A DNA stretch of 64,000 nt from Pseudoduganella rivuli. Lineage in GTDB: Bacteria > Pseudomonadota > Gammaproteobacteria > Burkholderiales > Burkholderiaceae_D. Made by a program: the position numbers and the translations under genes. The stretch lies in contig NZ_WKJJ01000005.1 of the NCBI RefSeq assembly GCF_009674485.1, positions 62,001-126,000 of the forward strand, in the 5' to 3' direction. Positions 52,361 to 61,791 of the stretch are shown here, one piece after another; positions within the stretch are counted from its first letter, which is position 1, and each line of letters begins with the position of its first letter. The notes beneath the pieces are model-generated. The model worked only from the letters and a program-made list of their open reading frames with translations, made no database searches and was not told the origin of the DNA.

Positions 52361-54235
52361 ATGAACGACGAAGTTCAAAAATCAGAACTGCCGGAGCAGG
52401 ACGCGCGCGACGTGGTGCTGGCCACGGTCGCCAAGCTGCCCAACCTGCCGGGCGTGTACCGCTATTTCGATGCGGCCGACAACGTGCTGTACGTCGGCAA
52501 GGCGCGCGACCTGAAAAAGCGCGTGTCGAGCTACTTCCAGAAGACGCTGTCGAGTCCCCGCATCGCCATGATGGTGGAGCGCATCGCGCGCCTGGAAACC
52601 ACCGTCACGCGCAGCGAAGCGGAAGCGCTGATCCTCGAGAACAATTTGATCAAGGCGCTGCAGCCGCGCTTCAACATCCTGTTCCGCGACGACAAATCGT
52701 ATCCGTACCTGAAAATCACCGGCGGCGATGCGCCGCGCATGGTGTATTACCGGGGCGCCGTCGACAAGAAGAACCAGTATTTTGGACCGTTCCCCAGCGC
52801 GTGGGCGGTCAAGGAATCCATGCAGATCCTGCAAAAGGTGTTCCAGATCCGCACCTGCGAAGACAGCGTGTATGCGAACCGCACGCGTCCCTGCCTGCTG
52901 CATCAGATCGGCCGTTGCAGCGCGCCCTGCGTGGACGCCATCACGAAGGAAGATTACAGGGCCGACGTCGACAATGCGGCGCGTTTCCTGCGCGGCCGCC
53001 AGACCGAGGTGATGGAAGACCTGGAAAAGAAAATGCTGGGCTTTGCGTCCGAACTGAAGTTCGAGCAGGCGGCCTCGGTGCGTAACCAGATCCAGTCGCT
53101 GTCGAAAGTGCTGCACCAGCAAAGCATGGAAACCACGGGCGATGCCGACATCGACATCATTGCCGTCATCGTGCAGGGCGGCCGCGCCTGCGTGAACCTG
53201 GCCATGGTGCGGGGCGGACGCCACCTGGGCGACCGGGCGTACTTCCCCACGCACCTGGGCGATGCCGCCGCCGTGGCGGAAGCGGCGCCGGAAGTGGAAG
53301 TGCTGTCCGCCTTCCTGGTCCAGCATTACACGGAAAAATTCATCCCCAGCACGCTGATCCTGAACATCGAATACGACCAGCCGGAATTGATGCTGGCGTT
53401 GCAGGAACAGTGCGGCCACCGGATCAACCTGATCTTCCAGCCGCAGGGCCAGCGTCGCCAGTGGCTGGAGCTGGCGCAAAAGGGCGGCGAAATCGCGCTG
53501 GCGCGCCTGCTGTCGGAACAGGGCTCGCAGCAATCGCGCACGCGCGCACTGGCCGAAGTGTTGCACCTGGAAGCGGAAGACCTGGAAACCCTGCGCATCG
53601 AATGCTTCGACATTTCCCATACCCAGGGCGAAGCGACGCAGGCGTCGTGCGTCGTGTTCCATCACCACCAGATGCAGAACGGCGAATACCGCCGCTACAA
53701 CATCAACGACATCACGCCGGGCGACGATTACGCCGCCATGCGCCAGGTGCTGACGCGCCGTTATGAAAAGGTGGCGGCGGCGGACGGCGTGATGCCGGAC
53801 GTGGTGCTGGTGGACGGCGGCAAGGGCCAGGTGGAAATGGCGAGACAAGTGTTTTCCGAGCTGGGCCTGGACATCGGCCTGATTGTCGGCGTGGCCAAAG
53901 GGGAGGGCCGGCGCGTGGGCCTGGAGACCCTGATCTTTGCCGATGGCCGCGCGCCGCAGGAACTGGGCAAGGAATCGGCCGCGCTGATGCTGGTGGCGCA
54001 GATCCGCGACGAGGCGCACCGCTTTGCCATCACCGGCATGCGCGCCAAGCGCGCCAAGACGCGCCAGACGTCGCGCCTGGAAGAGATCGAAGGCATCGGC
54101 GCCAAGCGGCGCCAGAAGCTGCTGTCGCGCTTTGGCGGCTTGCGCGGCGTGATGAATGCCAGCGTGGAGGATTTGAAATCCGTGGAAGGGATTTCACATG
54201 CGCTGGCCGAGGAGATTTACCGGCAATTGCATTGA
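52361..54235 (+). CDS. uvrC: excinuclease ABC subunit C
   Basis: A 624-residue nuclease that makes both incisions in nucleotide excision repair. The GIY-YIG domain begins [20 protein letters not shown], a UvrB-contact region lies near 220-255 ([17 protein letters not shown]), the RNase H-like domain includes [11 protein letters not shown] and [11 protein letters not shown], and two helix-hairpin-helix units end the protein ([13 protein letters not shown]). It is translationally close to acpS. Confidence 0.97.
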   Translation: MNDEVQKSELPEQDARDVVLATVAKLPNLPGVYRYFDAADNVLYVGKARDLKKRVSSYFQKTLSSPRIAMMVERIARLETTVTRSEAEALILENNLIKALQPRFNILFRDDKSYPYLKITGGDAPRMVYYRGAVDKKNQYFGPFPSAWAVKESMQILQKVFQIRTCEDSVYANRTRPCLLHQIGRCSAPCVDAITKEDYRADVDNAARFLRGRQTEVMEDLEKKMLGFASELKFEQAASVRNQIQSLSKVLHQQSMETTGDADIDIIAVIVQGGRACVNLAMVRGGRHLGDRAYFPTHLGDAAAVAEAAPEVEVLSAFLVQHYTEKFIPSTLILNIEYDQPELMLALQEQCGHRINLIFQPQGQRRQWLELAQKGGEIALARLLSEQGSQQSRTRALAEVLHLEAEDLETLRIECFDISHTQGEATQASCVVFHHHQMQNGEYRRYNINDITPGDDYAAMRQVLTRRYEKVAAADGVMPDVVLVDGGKGQVEMARQVFSELGLDIGLIVGVAKGEGRRVGLETLIFADGRAPQELGKESAALMLVAQIRDEAHRFAITGMRAKRAKTRQTSRLEEIEGIGAKRRQKLLSRFGGLRGVMNASVEDLKSVEGISHALAEEIYRQLH

Positions 54236-54338
54236 CCGGGTCTGCCATGCTGCGCACGTTTGTTTCTGGTGCTAAATCATGTTGCAAGGTAGACTAGCGG
54301 CGCGTCTATAACAATTATTAAGTTTCTACCGCAGTCTT

Positions 54339-54920
54339 ATGCCTTTCAATATCCCGATCCTGTTGACCTGGTTGCGCGTTGCGTTGATTCCCCTGGTAGT
54401 CGGCGTCTATTTCCTGCCGCAGTCATGGCTGCCGCTGGCGGACCGCAACCTGGCGGCGACCCTGGTGTTCATCGTGGCCGCCGTCACCGACTGGTTCGAC
54501 GGCTTCCTGGCCCGCCGCTGGAACCAGACCTCGGCCTTCGGCGCCTTCCTCGACCCGGTGGCCGACAAATTGATGGTCGCGGGCGCCTTACTGGTGCTGA
54601 CGCAGCTGGACCGCTGTAACGCGATCCTGGCCTTCATCATCATTGGCCGTGAAATCACGATCTCCGCCCTGCGCGAATGGATGGCGCAAATCGGCGCCTC
54701 GAAATCCGTGGCGGTGAACTCGATCGGCAAGATCAAGACCGCCGCGCAAATGACGGCCATCCCGCTGTTGCTGTACCACGACATCCTGTTCGGCGCCGTC
54801 GACACCCAGTTCTGGGGCGACAAACTGCTGTGGATCGCCAGCGTGCTGACGGTATGGTCGATGTTCTACTACCTGCAAAAAGCGTGGCCGCTGATCAAAG
54901 AGAAAAGTGGCAATCTTTGA
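54339..54920 (+). CDS. pgsA: CDP-diacylglycerol-glycerol-3-phosphate phosphatidyltransferase
   Basis: A 193-residue inner membrane enzyme committing CDP-diacylglycerol to phosphatidylglycerol. The CDP-alcohol motif is complete: Asp54-Gly55, Ala58-Arg59, Gly68, Asp72 and Asp76. Several membrane helices surround it. TTGCAA at 54282 and TATAAC at 54307 (19-base spacer) are a weak promoter candidate. It is followed by the tRNA operon on the same strand. Confidence 0.96.
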   Translation: MPFNIPILLTWLRVALIPLVVGVYFLPQSWLPLADRNLAATLVFIVAAVTDWFDGFLARRWNQTSAFGAFLDPVADKLMVAGALLVLTQLDRCNAILAFIIIGREITISALREWMAQIGASKSVAVNSIGKIKTAAQMTAIPLLLYHDILFGAVDTQFWGDKLLWIASVLTVWSMFYYLQKAWPLIKEKSGNL

Positions 54921-54948
54921 GAAATTGAAATAAATCGTTTACCCGACC

Positions 54949-54976
54949 TTGACAGGTTTTTTCCAGCCTCTATAAT
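54949..54976 (+). promoter_or_regulatory. consensus sigma-70 promoter of the tRNA operon
   Basis: TTGACA (54949-54954) and TATAAT (54971-54976) are exact consensus hexamers with a 16-base spacer. Transcription would begin about 33 bases before the first tRNA-Gly. Confidence 0.85.
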
Positions 54977-55015
54977 GCCTGCCTGTTGTTGATGACAACG
55001 CGCAGCAAGAACGAA

Positions 55016-55091
55016 GCGGGAGTAGCTCAGTTGGTAGAGCGCAACCTTGCCAAGGTTGAGGTCGAGAGTTCGAGACTCTTCTCCCGCTCCA
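55016..55091 (+). tRNA. tRNA-Gly(GCC), copy 1
   Basis: 76 bases including an encoded CCA. Acceptor stem GCGGGAG/CTCCCGC, D stem GCTC/GAGC, anticodon stem CAACC/GGTTG with loop TTGCCAA (anticodon GCC), T loop TTCGAGA. First of five identical copies. Confidence 0.98.
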
Positions 55092-55133
55092 AAAGCAGCG
55101 TGAAGTTGGAAATAATGTTGTAGAAACAAGCTC

Positions 55134-55162
55134 TGGTCAAACAAGAATGTTTCTGCGATAAT
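55134..55162 (+). promoter_or_regulatory. possible internal promoter in the first tRNA spacer
   Basis: TGGTCA (55134-55139) and GATAAT (55157-55162) with a 17-base spacer lie in the longest tRNA spacer (84 bases), just before copy 2. The match is moderate. Confidence 0.35.
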
Positions 55163-55175
55163 GCAGGGCTCCGAT

Positions 55176-55251
55176 GCGGGAGTAGCTCAGTTGGTAGAGC
55201 GCAACCTTGCCAAGGTTGAGGTCGAGAGTTCGAGACTCTTCTCCCGCTCCA
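55176..55251 (+). tRNA. tRNA-Gly(GCC), copy 2
   Basis: 76 bases, identical to copy 1 over the whole length including CCA. The anticodon GCC reads GGC and GGU codons, which are abundant in this GC-rich genome. Confidence 0.98.
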
Positions 55252-55298
55252 GTTCACTGGAGCAGCAGCAAGCGGTAGATGTAAACGTAAGACTCCAT

Positions 55299-55374
55299 GC
55301 GGGAGTAGCTCAGTTGGTAGAGCGCAACCTTGCCAAGGTTGAGGTCGAGAGTTCGAGACTCTTCTCCCGCTCCA
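55299..55374 (+). tRNA. tRNA-Gly(GCC), copy 3
   Basis: 76 bases, identical to the other copies. The spacer before it is 47 bases and ends CTCCAT, a short word shared with the spacers before copies 4 and 5. Confidence 0.98.
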
Positions 55375-55412
55375 GGTTTTACTGCAGTACATGATGGTGC
55401 AACAAACTCCAT

Positions 55413-55488
55413 GCGGGAGTAGCTCAGTTGGTAGAGCGCAACCTTGCCAAGGTTGAGGTCGAGAGTTCGAGACTCTTCTCCCGCTCCA
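55413..55488 (+). tRNA. tRNA-Gly(GCC), copy 4
   Basis: 76 bases, identical to the other copies. The preceding 38-base spacer also ends CTCCAT, and the spacers after copies 3 and 4 both begin GGTTTT, suggesting duplication of a tRNA-plus-spacer unit. Confidence 0.98.
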
Positions 55489-55514
55489 GGTTTTTACAGC
55501 ACATCACACTCCAT

Positions 55515-55590
55515 GCGGGAGTAGCTCAGTTGGTAGAGCGCAACCTTGCCAAGGTTGAGGTCGAGAGTTCGAGACTCTTCTCCCGCTCCA
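55515..55590 (+). tRNA. tRNA-Gly(GCC), copy 5
   Basis: 76 bases, identical to the other copies, after a 26-base spacer. Last glycine gene of the array. Confidence 0.98.
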
Positions 55591-55641
55591 GAATTCCGAA
55601 CGGCAGACAATAACCGGCTGCCGTTTCAGTCAAGTCTCCCT

Positions 55642-55715
55642 GGCGAGGTAGCAAAGCGGTTATGCAGCGGCCTGCAAAGCCGTCTAGACGGGTTCGACTC
55701 CCGTCCTCGCCTCCA
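55642..55715 (+). tRNA. tRNA-Cys(GCA)
   Basis: 74 bases including CCA. Acceptor stem GGCGAGG/CCTCGCC, anticodon loop CTGCAAA (anticodon GCA), T loop TTCGACT. It is the last gene of the operon, 27 bases before the terminator. Confidence 0.97.
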
Positions 55716-55741
55716 GAATCTCTAAGAGAATCAAGAAGTTA

Positions 55742-55765
55742 GCCCGCCGTGATGCGGGCTTTTTT
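55742..55765 (+). terminator. terminator of the tRNA operon
   Basis: GCCCGC (55742-55747) pairs with GCGGGC (55754-55759) around a 6-base loop and is followed directly by six Ts. Confidence 0.88.
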
Positions 55766-56049
55766 CTTTTCCGGCGATTTGGCTTGTATGGCTCGCAACC
55801 GCACTTTCTCCACTATTTCCTTTCATCTGCCGCTTCAATGCGATAACTTCTGCCTTTGTCGATAATGCAGACGGCTAATCAGGCCGTCTCAGATGCCTGG
55901 TGCGTCAAATACCAGGATAGTGATTTCCAGTGCGCTCAGTAGAAGCACGACTGGCCGTTTGCATCGCTGCCGCTGCGGATGAGTAGTCCTGGCATCGCCG
56001 AGTTTGTGTAGAAGCCTCACGAATAAAGCGGACAGCGTCCAGATCGGCG
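55766..56049. other. 284-base region without a gene
   Basis: No convincing gene on either strand; the open frame on the minus strand from 56476 is a shadow of the GGDEF gene. One short hairpin (AGACGGC at 55869-55875 with GCCGTCT at 55883-55889) is present without a T-run. It separates the tRNA operon from the convergent GGDEF gene. Confidence 0.5.
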
Positions 56050-57165
56050 CTAACGCTGGATGAACTCGAGCACGCGGTTGCGGCCCGCGTTTTTGGCCGC
56101 ATAGAGCGCCTGGTCTGCATGCGCCATCAATTGTTCGCCCAGCGCGGCGGCATCCAGGTTGCCGGCGGGCTGCCGCGCCAGGCTGGCGATGCCGATGCTG
56201 ACGGTCCACTGGAACGCCAGGCCGGCGTCGCTGTGCAGGGTCAGCTCTTGCACCTGGCTGCGGATGCGTTCCGCCAGCGCACGGGCGCCGTCCAGGTCCG
56301 TCCCCGGGACCAGCACGGCAAATTCCTCGCCGCCCAGGCGCGCCACCAGGTCGACGTCGCGCGAACTGCTGGCGCAGATACCGGCCAGCGCCTGGATGGT
56401 CCGGTCGCCAGTCGGATGACCATGGGTATCGTTGATGCGCTTGAAATGATCGATATCGATCATCAACAGCGCACACGTTTGCGACAGGCGCACGAACCGC
56501 GACGCTTCCTGCTGCAGCCGCTGCTGGAAATGGCGGCGGTTGGCCACGCCCGTCAGCGGGTCCATATTCGACGCCTGTTCCAGCGCCATTTCCAGCATGT
56601 AGCGCTGGTGGTAGCCCAGCGAAAAGGCGGCACAGATCAACAGCATGAAGATCGCCGTGGGCCAGATGGCCATGCTATACAGCTGGTAAGGGAATGGGGC
56701 AAGCCAGCCGGCCGATGCCAGCATCAGCGGATTGGCCGACAGCAGGGCCAGCCCGGCCCAATTGACGAACAGCGAGTAGCCGAGGCACAGCAGCACGAGC
56801 AACATTGGGTAAAAGACAAAGCTCATGACGGTGGTGGCGATACCGCCCTCCAGCTGGCGCAGGATGGCGATATCGTGCAATTGCGCCAGCGTCAATGATG
56901 CCAGCGCCAGCAGTGCCCCGGTCACATGGGAGCCGACGCGCAATATCGCCCATGCCGGCAACAGCATCCACAGGTACGCCAGGCGGGCCCAGAGCAGTCC
57001 GCGCGCCGCCGCCGGATCCAGTTCGCGGTCGATGAACCATTGGGCGGCGCCCATCATGGCAGCCAGGATCAGTACCAACGACGTCTGGTGGCGGTACGCC
57101 TGGAATTTGCGCTGCAGGTACGCGCCGTCCAGATTCAGCGTGAGGATGTCACCGGCAGCCATCAT
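56050..57165 (-). CDS. membrane diguanylate cyclase (GGDEF)
   Basis: A 371-residue protein with five to six membrane segments in the first 190 residues and a C-terminal GGDEF domain with GGEEF at 278-282, an accepted active variant. RDVD, five residues earlier, is an intact inhibitory site. The linker before GGDEF (LEMALEQASNMDPLTGVANRR) is typical. The ATG at 57163-57165 follows GGGAGG by six to seven bases; the open frame extends to 57408 without start signals. It converges with the tRNA operon. Confidence 0.92.
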   Translation of the reverse strand: MMAAGDILTLNLDGAYLQRKFQAYRHQTSLVLILAAMMGAAQWFIDRELDPAAARGLLWARLAYLWMLLPAWAILRVGSHVTGALLALASLTLAQLHDIAILRQLEGGIATTVMSFVFYPMLLVLLCLGYSLFVNWAGLALLSANPLMLASAGWLAPFPYQLYSMAIWPTAIFMLLICAAFSLGYHQRYMLEMALEQASNMDPLTGVANRRHFQQRLQQEASRFVRLSQTCALLMIDIDHFKRINDTHGHPTGDRTIQALAGICASSSRDVDLVARLGGEEFAVLVPGTDLDGARALAERIRSQVQELTLHSDAGLAFQWTVSIGIASLARQPAGNLDAAALGEQLMAHADQALYAAKNAGRNRVLEFIQR

Positions 57166-57256
57166 CGGACCTCCCAATTGACCATTCAATGGGAGCTTAC
57201 CGCATTTCCGCCAGATATCTGCCGCCAGCGGGCGCGCCCGCACGGCCGCTGGCGGT

Positions 57257-58714
57257 TTAACCGTTACCTGGCTGCCACGCGCCCAGTGCCAGCTGCACGC
57301 GCGCAAACGCGTGCAGCGCCTCGGCGCGGGCCGCCAGCGTGGCGCGCCGCGCGTTGTGCCATGCGATGGTATGTTCGAGTGCCTGCGAAAAGGGTTCCAG
57401 GCCCGCATCGGCCCGTTGCTGGCTGTGGCGCATCAACTGCTGCGCGGCGTCCTCGCCCGCCTGCGCCTTGGACAACGCCTGCCGGCTGGCCGACCATAGC
57501 CGCAGCGATGCTTCGCCTTCGTCGATGGCGGAAAGCACCGTCTGTTCAAACTGATGCCACGCGGCTCGCTGTTCGTGGCCAGCCGCTGCCGCCAGCGCAG
57601 CGTTGCGGCCCGCATCCAGCCATTCCCAGCTCAGGGCGGGACCCACGCCATAGCGTACCGCCCCGGCGCTGCCCAGCTGCCCGAACGGCGCCAGCAGGGC
57701 GGCCGACAGGTTCAGGCTCAGGCGTGGCAGGTGCGCACGCTCGGCCAGTACAGAGGAACCCATGGCGGCCCGCAACCGGGCGTCGGCTTTGGCGACGTCG
57801 GGCCGCCGCGCCAGCAAGTCGTCGGGGTAGCGCAGCGCCGCATCGTCGGGTACCGCCGGCAGGGCGCCGGCTGGCGCGGGATCGCCCACTGGCGCCATGG
57901 CAGGGACCTGGCCGGCCAGCACACTCAGCGCCCCTTCATGCAGCGCGACCTGGGCCCGCAATTGCACCAGTCCGGCCTCGGCGACAGTCGTCTCGTGGCG
58001 CGCGGCCAGCGCTGCGCGCCGGTCAGCCAGGCCGCTGTCGGCGCGCACCTGCAGCATGGCGGCGCGGCGTGCGTGCAGCGCGCTGGCCTGTTCCAGCAGC
58101 TGCAAATCCTGCTGCGCGTGGCGCCATAGCGTATAGACGCGCACCACTTCGCCCTGCAGCAGCACGGCCGCACCGTGTGCATCGGCCGCCGCCATATCGG
58201 CGTGCCGGCCGGCCACGGCGGCCGCCGTGCCGATCCGGCCAAACAGATCGGCTTCCCACGTCAGGGTCTGGCCCAGCGTGGCGGCATTGCCGGCCGGCGG
58301 GCGCGGCGCGCCCTGGCGGTAGGGATCGGTTTCCGCCAGCGCAGCGCGGCTGCGCTGGGCTTCGGCCGTCAGCGCGCCGCGCGGCATTCCGTCACGGGCG
58401 GCGGCATCGGCCATGCCGCGCGCGGCGCGTACGGCGGCCAGCGCGGCCTGCAAGCCGTGATTGTGCCGCATGGCTTGCGTCACCAGCTCATCGAGCATGG
58501 GATCGTGCAGCGATTGCCACCAGTTCACCATGGGCGCGCCGGCCGTCACGCCGGCATCGCGCGCCGCGTGGCTGGCGGCGGCCGTGGCCGGGTAGCGGTA
58601 CATGGCGTCCGGCACGTTACTGGATGGCGCGACCACCGACGCGCAGCCGGCGGCCAAGACCAGCATGGTGGCCAGCGCGGCGCGGGCCAGCGGCGAGAGA
58701 GGAGAGCGTTGCAT
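57257..58714 (-). CDS. outer membrane efflux lipoprotein (NodT family)
   Basis: A 485-residue TolC-like outer membrane channel. The signal peptide ends in a lipobox (LAAGC), so the mature protein is a lipoprotein as in OprM/NodT. Two repeated coiled-coil halves follow, with LTWEADLFGRIG and LSWEWLDAGRNAALAAA as repeat starts and DLLARRPDVAKADARL conserved in the family. The ATG at 58712-58714 has AAGGGA about 7 bases upstream and lies two bases after the permease stop. Last gene of the efflux operon. Confidence 0.93.
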   Translation of the reverse strand: MQRSPLSPLARAALATMLVLAAGCASVVAPSSNVPDAMYRYPATAAASHAARDAGVTAGAPMVNWWQSLHDPMLDELVTQAMRHNHGLQAALAAVRAARGMADAAARDGMPRGALTAEAQRSRAALAETDPYRQGAPRPPAGNAATLGQTLTWEADLFGRIGTAAAVAGRHADMAAADAHGAAVLLQGEVVRVYTLWRHAQQDLQLLEQASALHARRAAMLQVRADSGLADRRAALAARHETTVAEAGLVQLRAQVALHEGALSVLAGQVPAMAPVGDPAPAGALPAVPDDAALRYPDDLLARRPDVAKADARLRAAMGSSVLAERAHLPRLSLNLSAALLAPFGQLGSAGAVRYGVGPALSWEWLDAGRNAALAAAAGHEQRAAWHQFEQTVLSAIDEGEASLRLWSASRQALSKAQAGEDAAQQLMRHSQQRADAGLEPFSQALEHTIAWHNARRATLAARAEALHAFARVQLALGAWQPGNG

Positions 58715-58716
58715 GG

Positions 58717-61700
58717 TTAATTCCCTTCCGGTTTGCCAAAGTTGTAAAAGCTTGCGTACAGCGCGGGGATCAAGCCCAGCGTGATCAGGGGGCCCAGCAC
58801 CAGGCCGCCGATCATGACCACGGACAGGCTGTTCCAGACCGCGCCGCCAAACAGGCAGAGCGGCACCAGGCCGACGATGCACACCATGTTGGTCATGGCA
58901 ATCGGGCGCAGGCGCTTGGCCGCCGCATCTTCCACGGCCTGGAACGGCGGCAAGCCCGCGCGGCGGCCTTCTTCGATCGCGTCCAGCATCAGCACGGCGT
59001 TGTTGACGATGATGCCGGCCAGTGCCAGCAGGCCCAGCGTGCCAATGAACGTCAACGTCGTGCCGGACAGTTTCAGCGCCAGGGCCGCGCCGATGGCGAC
59101 GAACGGAATGCTGGCCAAAATGATCAGGCTTTTGCGCACGCTCTCGAACTGCCACACGAAAAGCAGGAACATGGCCAGCACGCAGCCCGGCAGTAATTTC
59201 ACGACAGCGTCATTGGCGCTGGCGTTTTCTTCCATTTCGCCGCCCAGGCTGACGTCCACTTTACCGCCGGCACGGAGCGCATCCAGCGCAGGCCGCACCG
59301 CTTCGGCAATCGCCAGCGCCGTCATGTCCGGGTGCTTGGCCATCACGCTGACCGTGCGTTCCTGGTTGTGGCGCTTGATTACGGACGGCTGCGCCGCCAT
59401 GGCGATGGTGGCCACCTGGCCCAGCGGCACGCTGCCGCTGTTGTCGGCGCGCTGGATCGGCAGCGTGCGCAATTGTTCGATGCCGGCGCGCAGCGACGGA
59501 GCGCCGCGCAGCATCACGGGCAGGATGGTATCGCCCTCGCGGTACTGGCTGATCATGGCACCGGCCAGCATCATGTCGAGGTTCTTCGCGATATCGCTGG
59601 TGCTGACGCCGGCCGCATGGGCCTTGACCTGGTCGACTTCCACGTTCAGCTGCGGGATCAGGCGTTCGCCATCGCTGCTGATGTTTTGCATGCCCGGCAC
59701 CGCCTGCAGCGCCGCTTGCAGGCTGTCCGCCGCAGCGGCAAGGCTGGCGCCATCGCTGCCGGACAGGCGGAAGATGGCCTGGCCCGCATCCGACGACCCC
59801 ATGGAAAAGCGCTTGGGCTCGAAGCGGATGTCGGGGAACCGTGCGGCCAGCTTGCCGCGCAATGCCATGATCGCCTTTTCATGCGTGACCCCTGGCGCCA
59901 GCTCCAGCACGGCGTAGGCGATATGGGCCGCCGGTGTTGGCGGTGTCAGGCCCAGGATAAAGCGGGGACCGCCGTCGACCAGGTAAATCGCATGGCTGGC
60001 CAGTTCGGGGAAGGCTTGATGGTCGGCCAGCGCGGCGCTGATGTCGCCGGATTGGGACAGCGTGCGGCCGGTGCTGGCATCGGGCGCCAGTTCGATCACC
60101 ATTTGCAGCTGGCGCCGTTCGGAGGCGGGCATCAGCTCGGACGGCACGGTGGTAAACAGTGCACTTGCACCGGCCAGCAAGACCAGCATGGCGCCGATAT
60201 ACGCGGCCCTGTGCCGTAGTATCCGGCGCACCGCGCCCCGGTACCATGCCGTCAGCGACTCCACTGCGCGCGCCACGCGGCCCGATTCCGTGTGATCCAT
60301 GTAATGGCGGTGGTGTTGGCGCATGAAGCGCTGGCACAGCAGCGGCGTGAAAGTCACAGCCAGCAGCAGCGACAGCAGCAGCGCAATCGCCATCACGATC
60401 CCCATGCTGCGCAGGTATTCGCCGGTTTCCGTGGTGGACAGCACCAGCGGCATGAACGTGAGGATGATGGCCAGTGACGACACCAGCAGCGGCACGAACA
60501 TGGTGCGGCCGGCTTCGGCGGCTGCCTGCGCGCGGTCTTCGCCCAGCGCCAGGCGTCGTTCCATGTCTTCCGCCACGACGATGGCGTTGTCGACAAATAA
60601 GCCCAGCGCAATGATGATGGCGCCGATGGAAATGATGTGTAGCTCGATACCCAGCAATTTCATGATGGCCAGCGTCCCCAGCACGGTGGCCGGGACAATC
60701 GCGCCGACGATCAACCCCGTCCGCAGGCCCAGGAACAGCACCACGACGCTCATCACGATCGTGGTGGTTTCCAGGAACACTTGCCCCACCTGTTTCAGCT
60801 GTTTCGTGACAATATGGGCCTGGTCCGTGATCGGCAACACTTGCATGCCGGCCGGCAGCGATGCCTGCAGCTCTTGCATTTTGCCGCGCAGCTGCGCGGC
60901 AAAGCTGACCACGTTCTGGCCCGGATCCATCGAGACGGCAATCACGACGGCAGGCGTGCCGTTGACGAACGCGCCGCTCATCGGCGGGTCTTGCGCCAGG
61001 CGCTCAATGCGCGCCAAGTGGCCCAGCAGCACGGTGCCGCCTTTTGGCAGCGCGACCGGCGTGGAGCGCAGTTGGTCCGGGCTGGCGACGTTGCCGCTGA
61101 CATTGAGTGCCAGTTCCGCGCCACCGACTTCGACAAAGCCGGCCGGCGTGATCACATTGCGCTTGGCGACCGCTTCCATCACGGTGGCGGGACTCACGCC
61201 CTTGGCGGCCAGCGCCGGCACATCGAGGATGATCTGCACCTGCTCATCGCGCACCCCGTGCAGCGATACTTTTTCGACGCCGGCCACTTGCAGCAGCGCG
61301 TCGCGCATGCGGCGCGCCTGTTCGCGCAACTCGCCCGCGCTGTAGCCTTTGCCGGTCAGGCCGACCGTCATCACGGCCACGCGGCCGAATTCATCGTCGA
61401 CCAGCGGACCGACGGTCCCTTCCGGCAAATTGGGGCGCACGTCATTCATGCGGTTGCGCAGGCGCTGCCAGACGTTGCCAAGCTTGTCGGCCGGTACGGA
61501 CGGGTGCAATTCCACGTAGCTGAAGGCAAAGCCTGGCCGTACCGTGGTTTTTACGCGTTTGACTTCGGGCAGGCCGAGGATGCTTTCTTCGACGGGGCGC
61601 GCCACCAGTTGTTCGACCCGGTCGGCGCTGGCGCCGGGTACCAGGTTCAGCACGGTCGCGGTGCGGATGGTGATCGATGGTTCTTCCGTGGAGGGGAAGT

Positions 61701-61791
61701 CCAGCGCCAGCCACAGGCCGGCCAGCACCAGGGCAAGCACGGCGAGGAAGGTAAAGCGCGGCCTTGCCAGCGCTGCGGCGGCCAGGTTCAT
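58717..61791 (-). CDS. RND efflux transporter permease
   Basis: A 1024-residue inner membrane proton-drug antiporter with twelve membrane helices, the first at 13-30 (FTFLAVLALVLAGLWLAL). Large periplasmic loops follow helices 1 and 7. Helix 4 carries the proton relay (ALGLFVDNAIVVAEDMERR). The sequence falls in the hydrophobe/amphiphile RND class rather than the metal CzcA class, judged by the relay region; the substrate is not predictable. It overlaps the adaptor gene by four bases and precedes the channel gene by two. Confidence 0.94.
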   Translation of the reverse strand: MNLAAAALARPRFTFLAVLALVLAGLWLALDFPSTEEPSITIRTATVLNLVPGASADRVEQLVARPVEESILGLPEVKRVKTTVRPGFAFSYVELHPSVPADKLGNVWQRLRNRMNDVRPNLPEGTVGPLVDDEFGRVAVMTVGLTGKGYSAGELREQARRMRDALLQVAGVEKVSLHGVRDEQVQIILDVPALAAKGVSPATVMEAVAKRNVITPAGFVEVGGAELALNVSGNVASPDQLRSTPVALPKGGTVLLGHLARIERLAQDPPMSGAFVNGTPAVVIAVSMDPGQNVVSFAAQLRGKMQELQASLPAGMQVLPITDQAHIVTKQLKQVGQVFLETTTIVMSVVVLFLGLRTGLIVGAIVPATVLGTLAIMKLLGIELHIISIGAIIIALGLFVDNAIVVAEDMERRLALGEDRAQAAAEAGRTMFVPLLVSSLAIILTFMPLVLSTTETGEYLRSMGIVMAIALLLSLLLAVTFTPLLCQRFMRQHHRHYMDHTESGRVARAVESLTAWYRGAVRRILRHRAAYIGAMLVLLAGASALFTTVPSELMPASERRQLQMVIELAPDASTGRTLSQSGDISAALADHQAFPELASHAIYLVDGGPRFILGLTPPTPAAHIAYAVLELAPGVTHEKAIMALRGKLAARFPDIRFEPKRFSMGSSDAGQAIFRLSGSDGASLAAAADSLQAALQAVPGMQNISSDGERLIPQLNVEVDQVKAHAAGVSTSDIAKNLDMMLAGAMISQYREGDTILPVMLRGAPSLRAGIEQLRTLPIQRADNSGSVPLGQVATIAMAAQPSVIKRHNQERTVSVMAKHPDMTALAIAEAVRPALDALRAGGKVDVSLGGEMEENASANDAVVKLLPGCVLAMFLLFVWQFESVRKSLIILASIPFVAIGAALALKLSGTTLTFIGTLGLLALAGIIVNNAVLMLDAIEEGRRAGLPPFQAVEDAAAKRLRPIAMTNMVCIVGLVPLCLFGGAVWNSLSVVMIGGLVLGPLITLGLIPALYASFYNFGKPEGN

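Noticed and set aside
55016..55590. A CRISPR-like array
   Set aside because: The 76-base repeats fold as complete tRNAs, and spacers vary from 26 to 84 bases with shared words, unlike CRISPR spacers.
55161..55613. Repeated short frames encoding GVAQLVERNLAKVEVE units
   Set aside because: These are translations of the tRNA-Gly genes themselves, a known annotation artefact.
57165..57408. Longer N-terminus of the second GGDEF protein
   Set aside because: The extra 81 residues are Arg/Pro-rich without signals; GGGAGG directly before 57165 sets the start.
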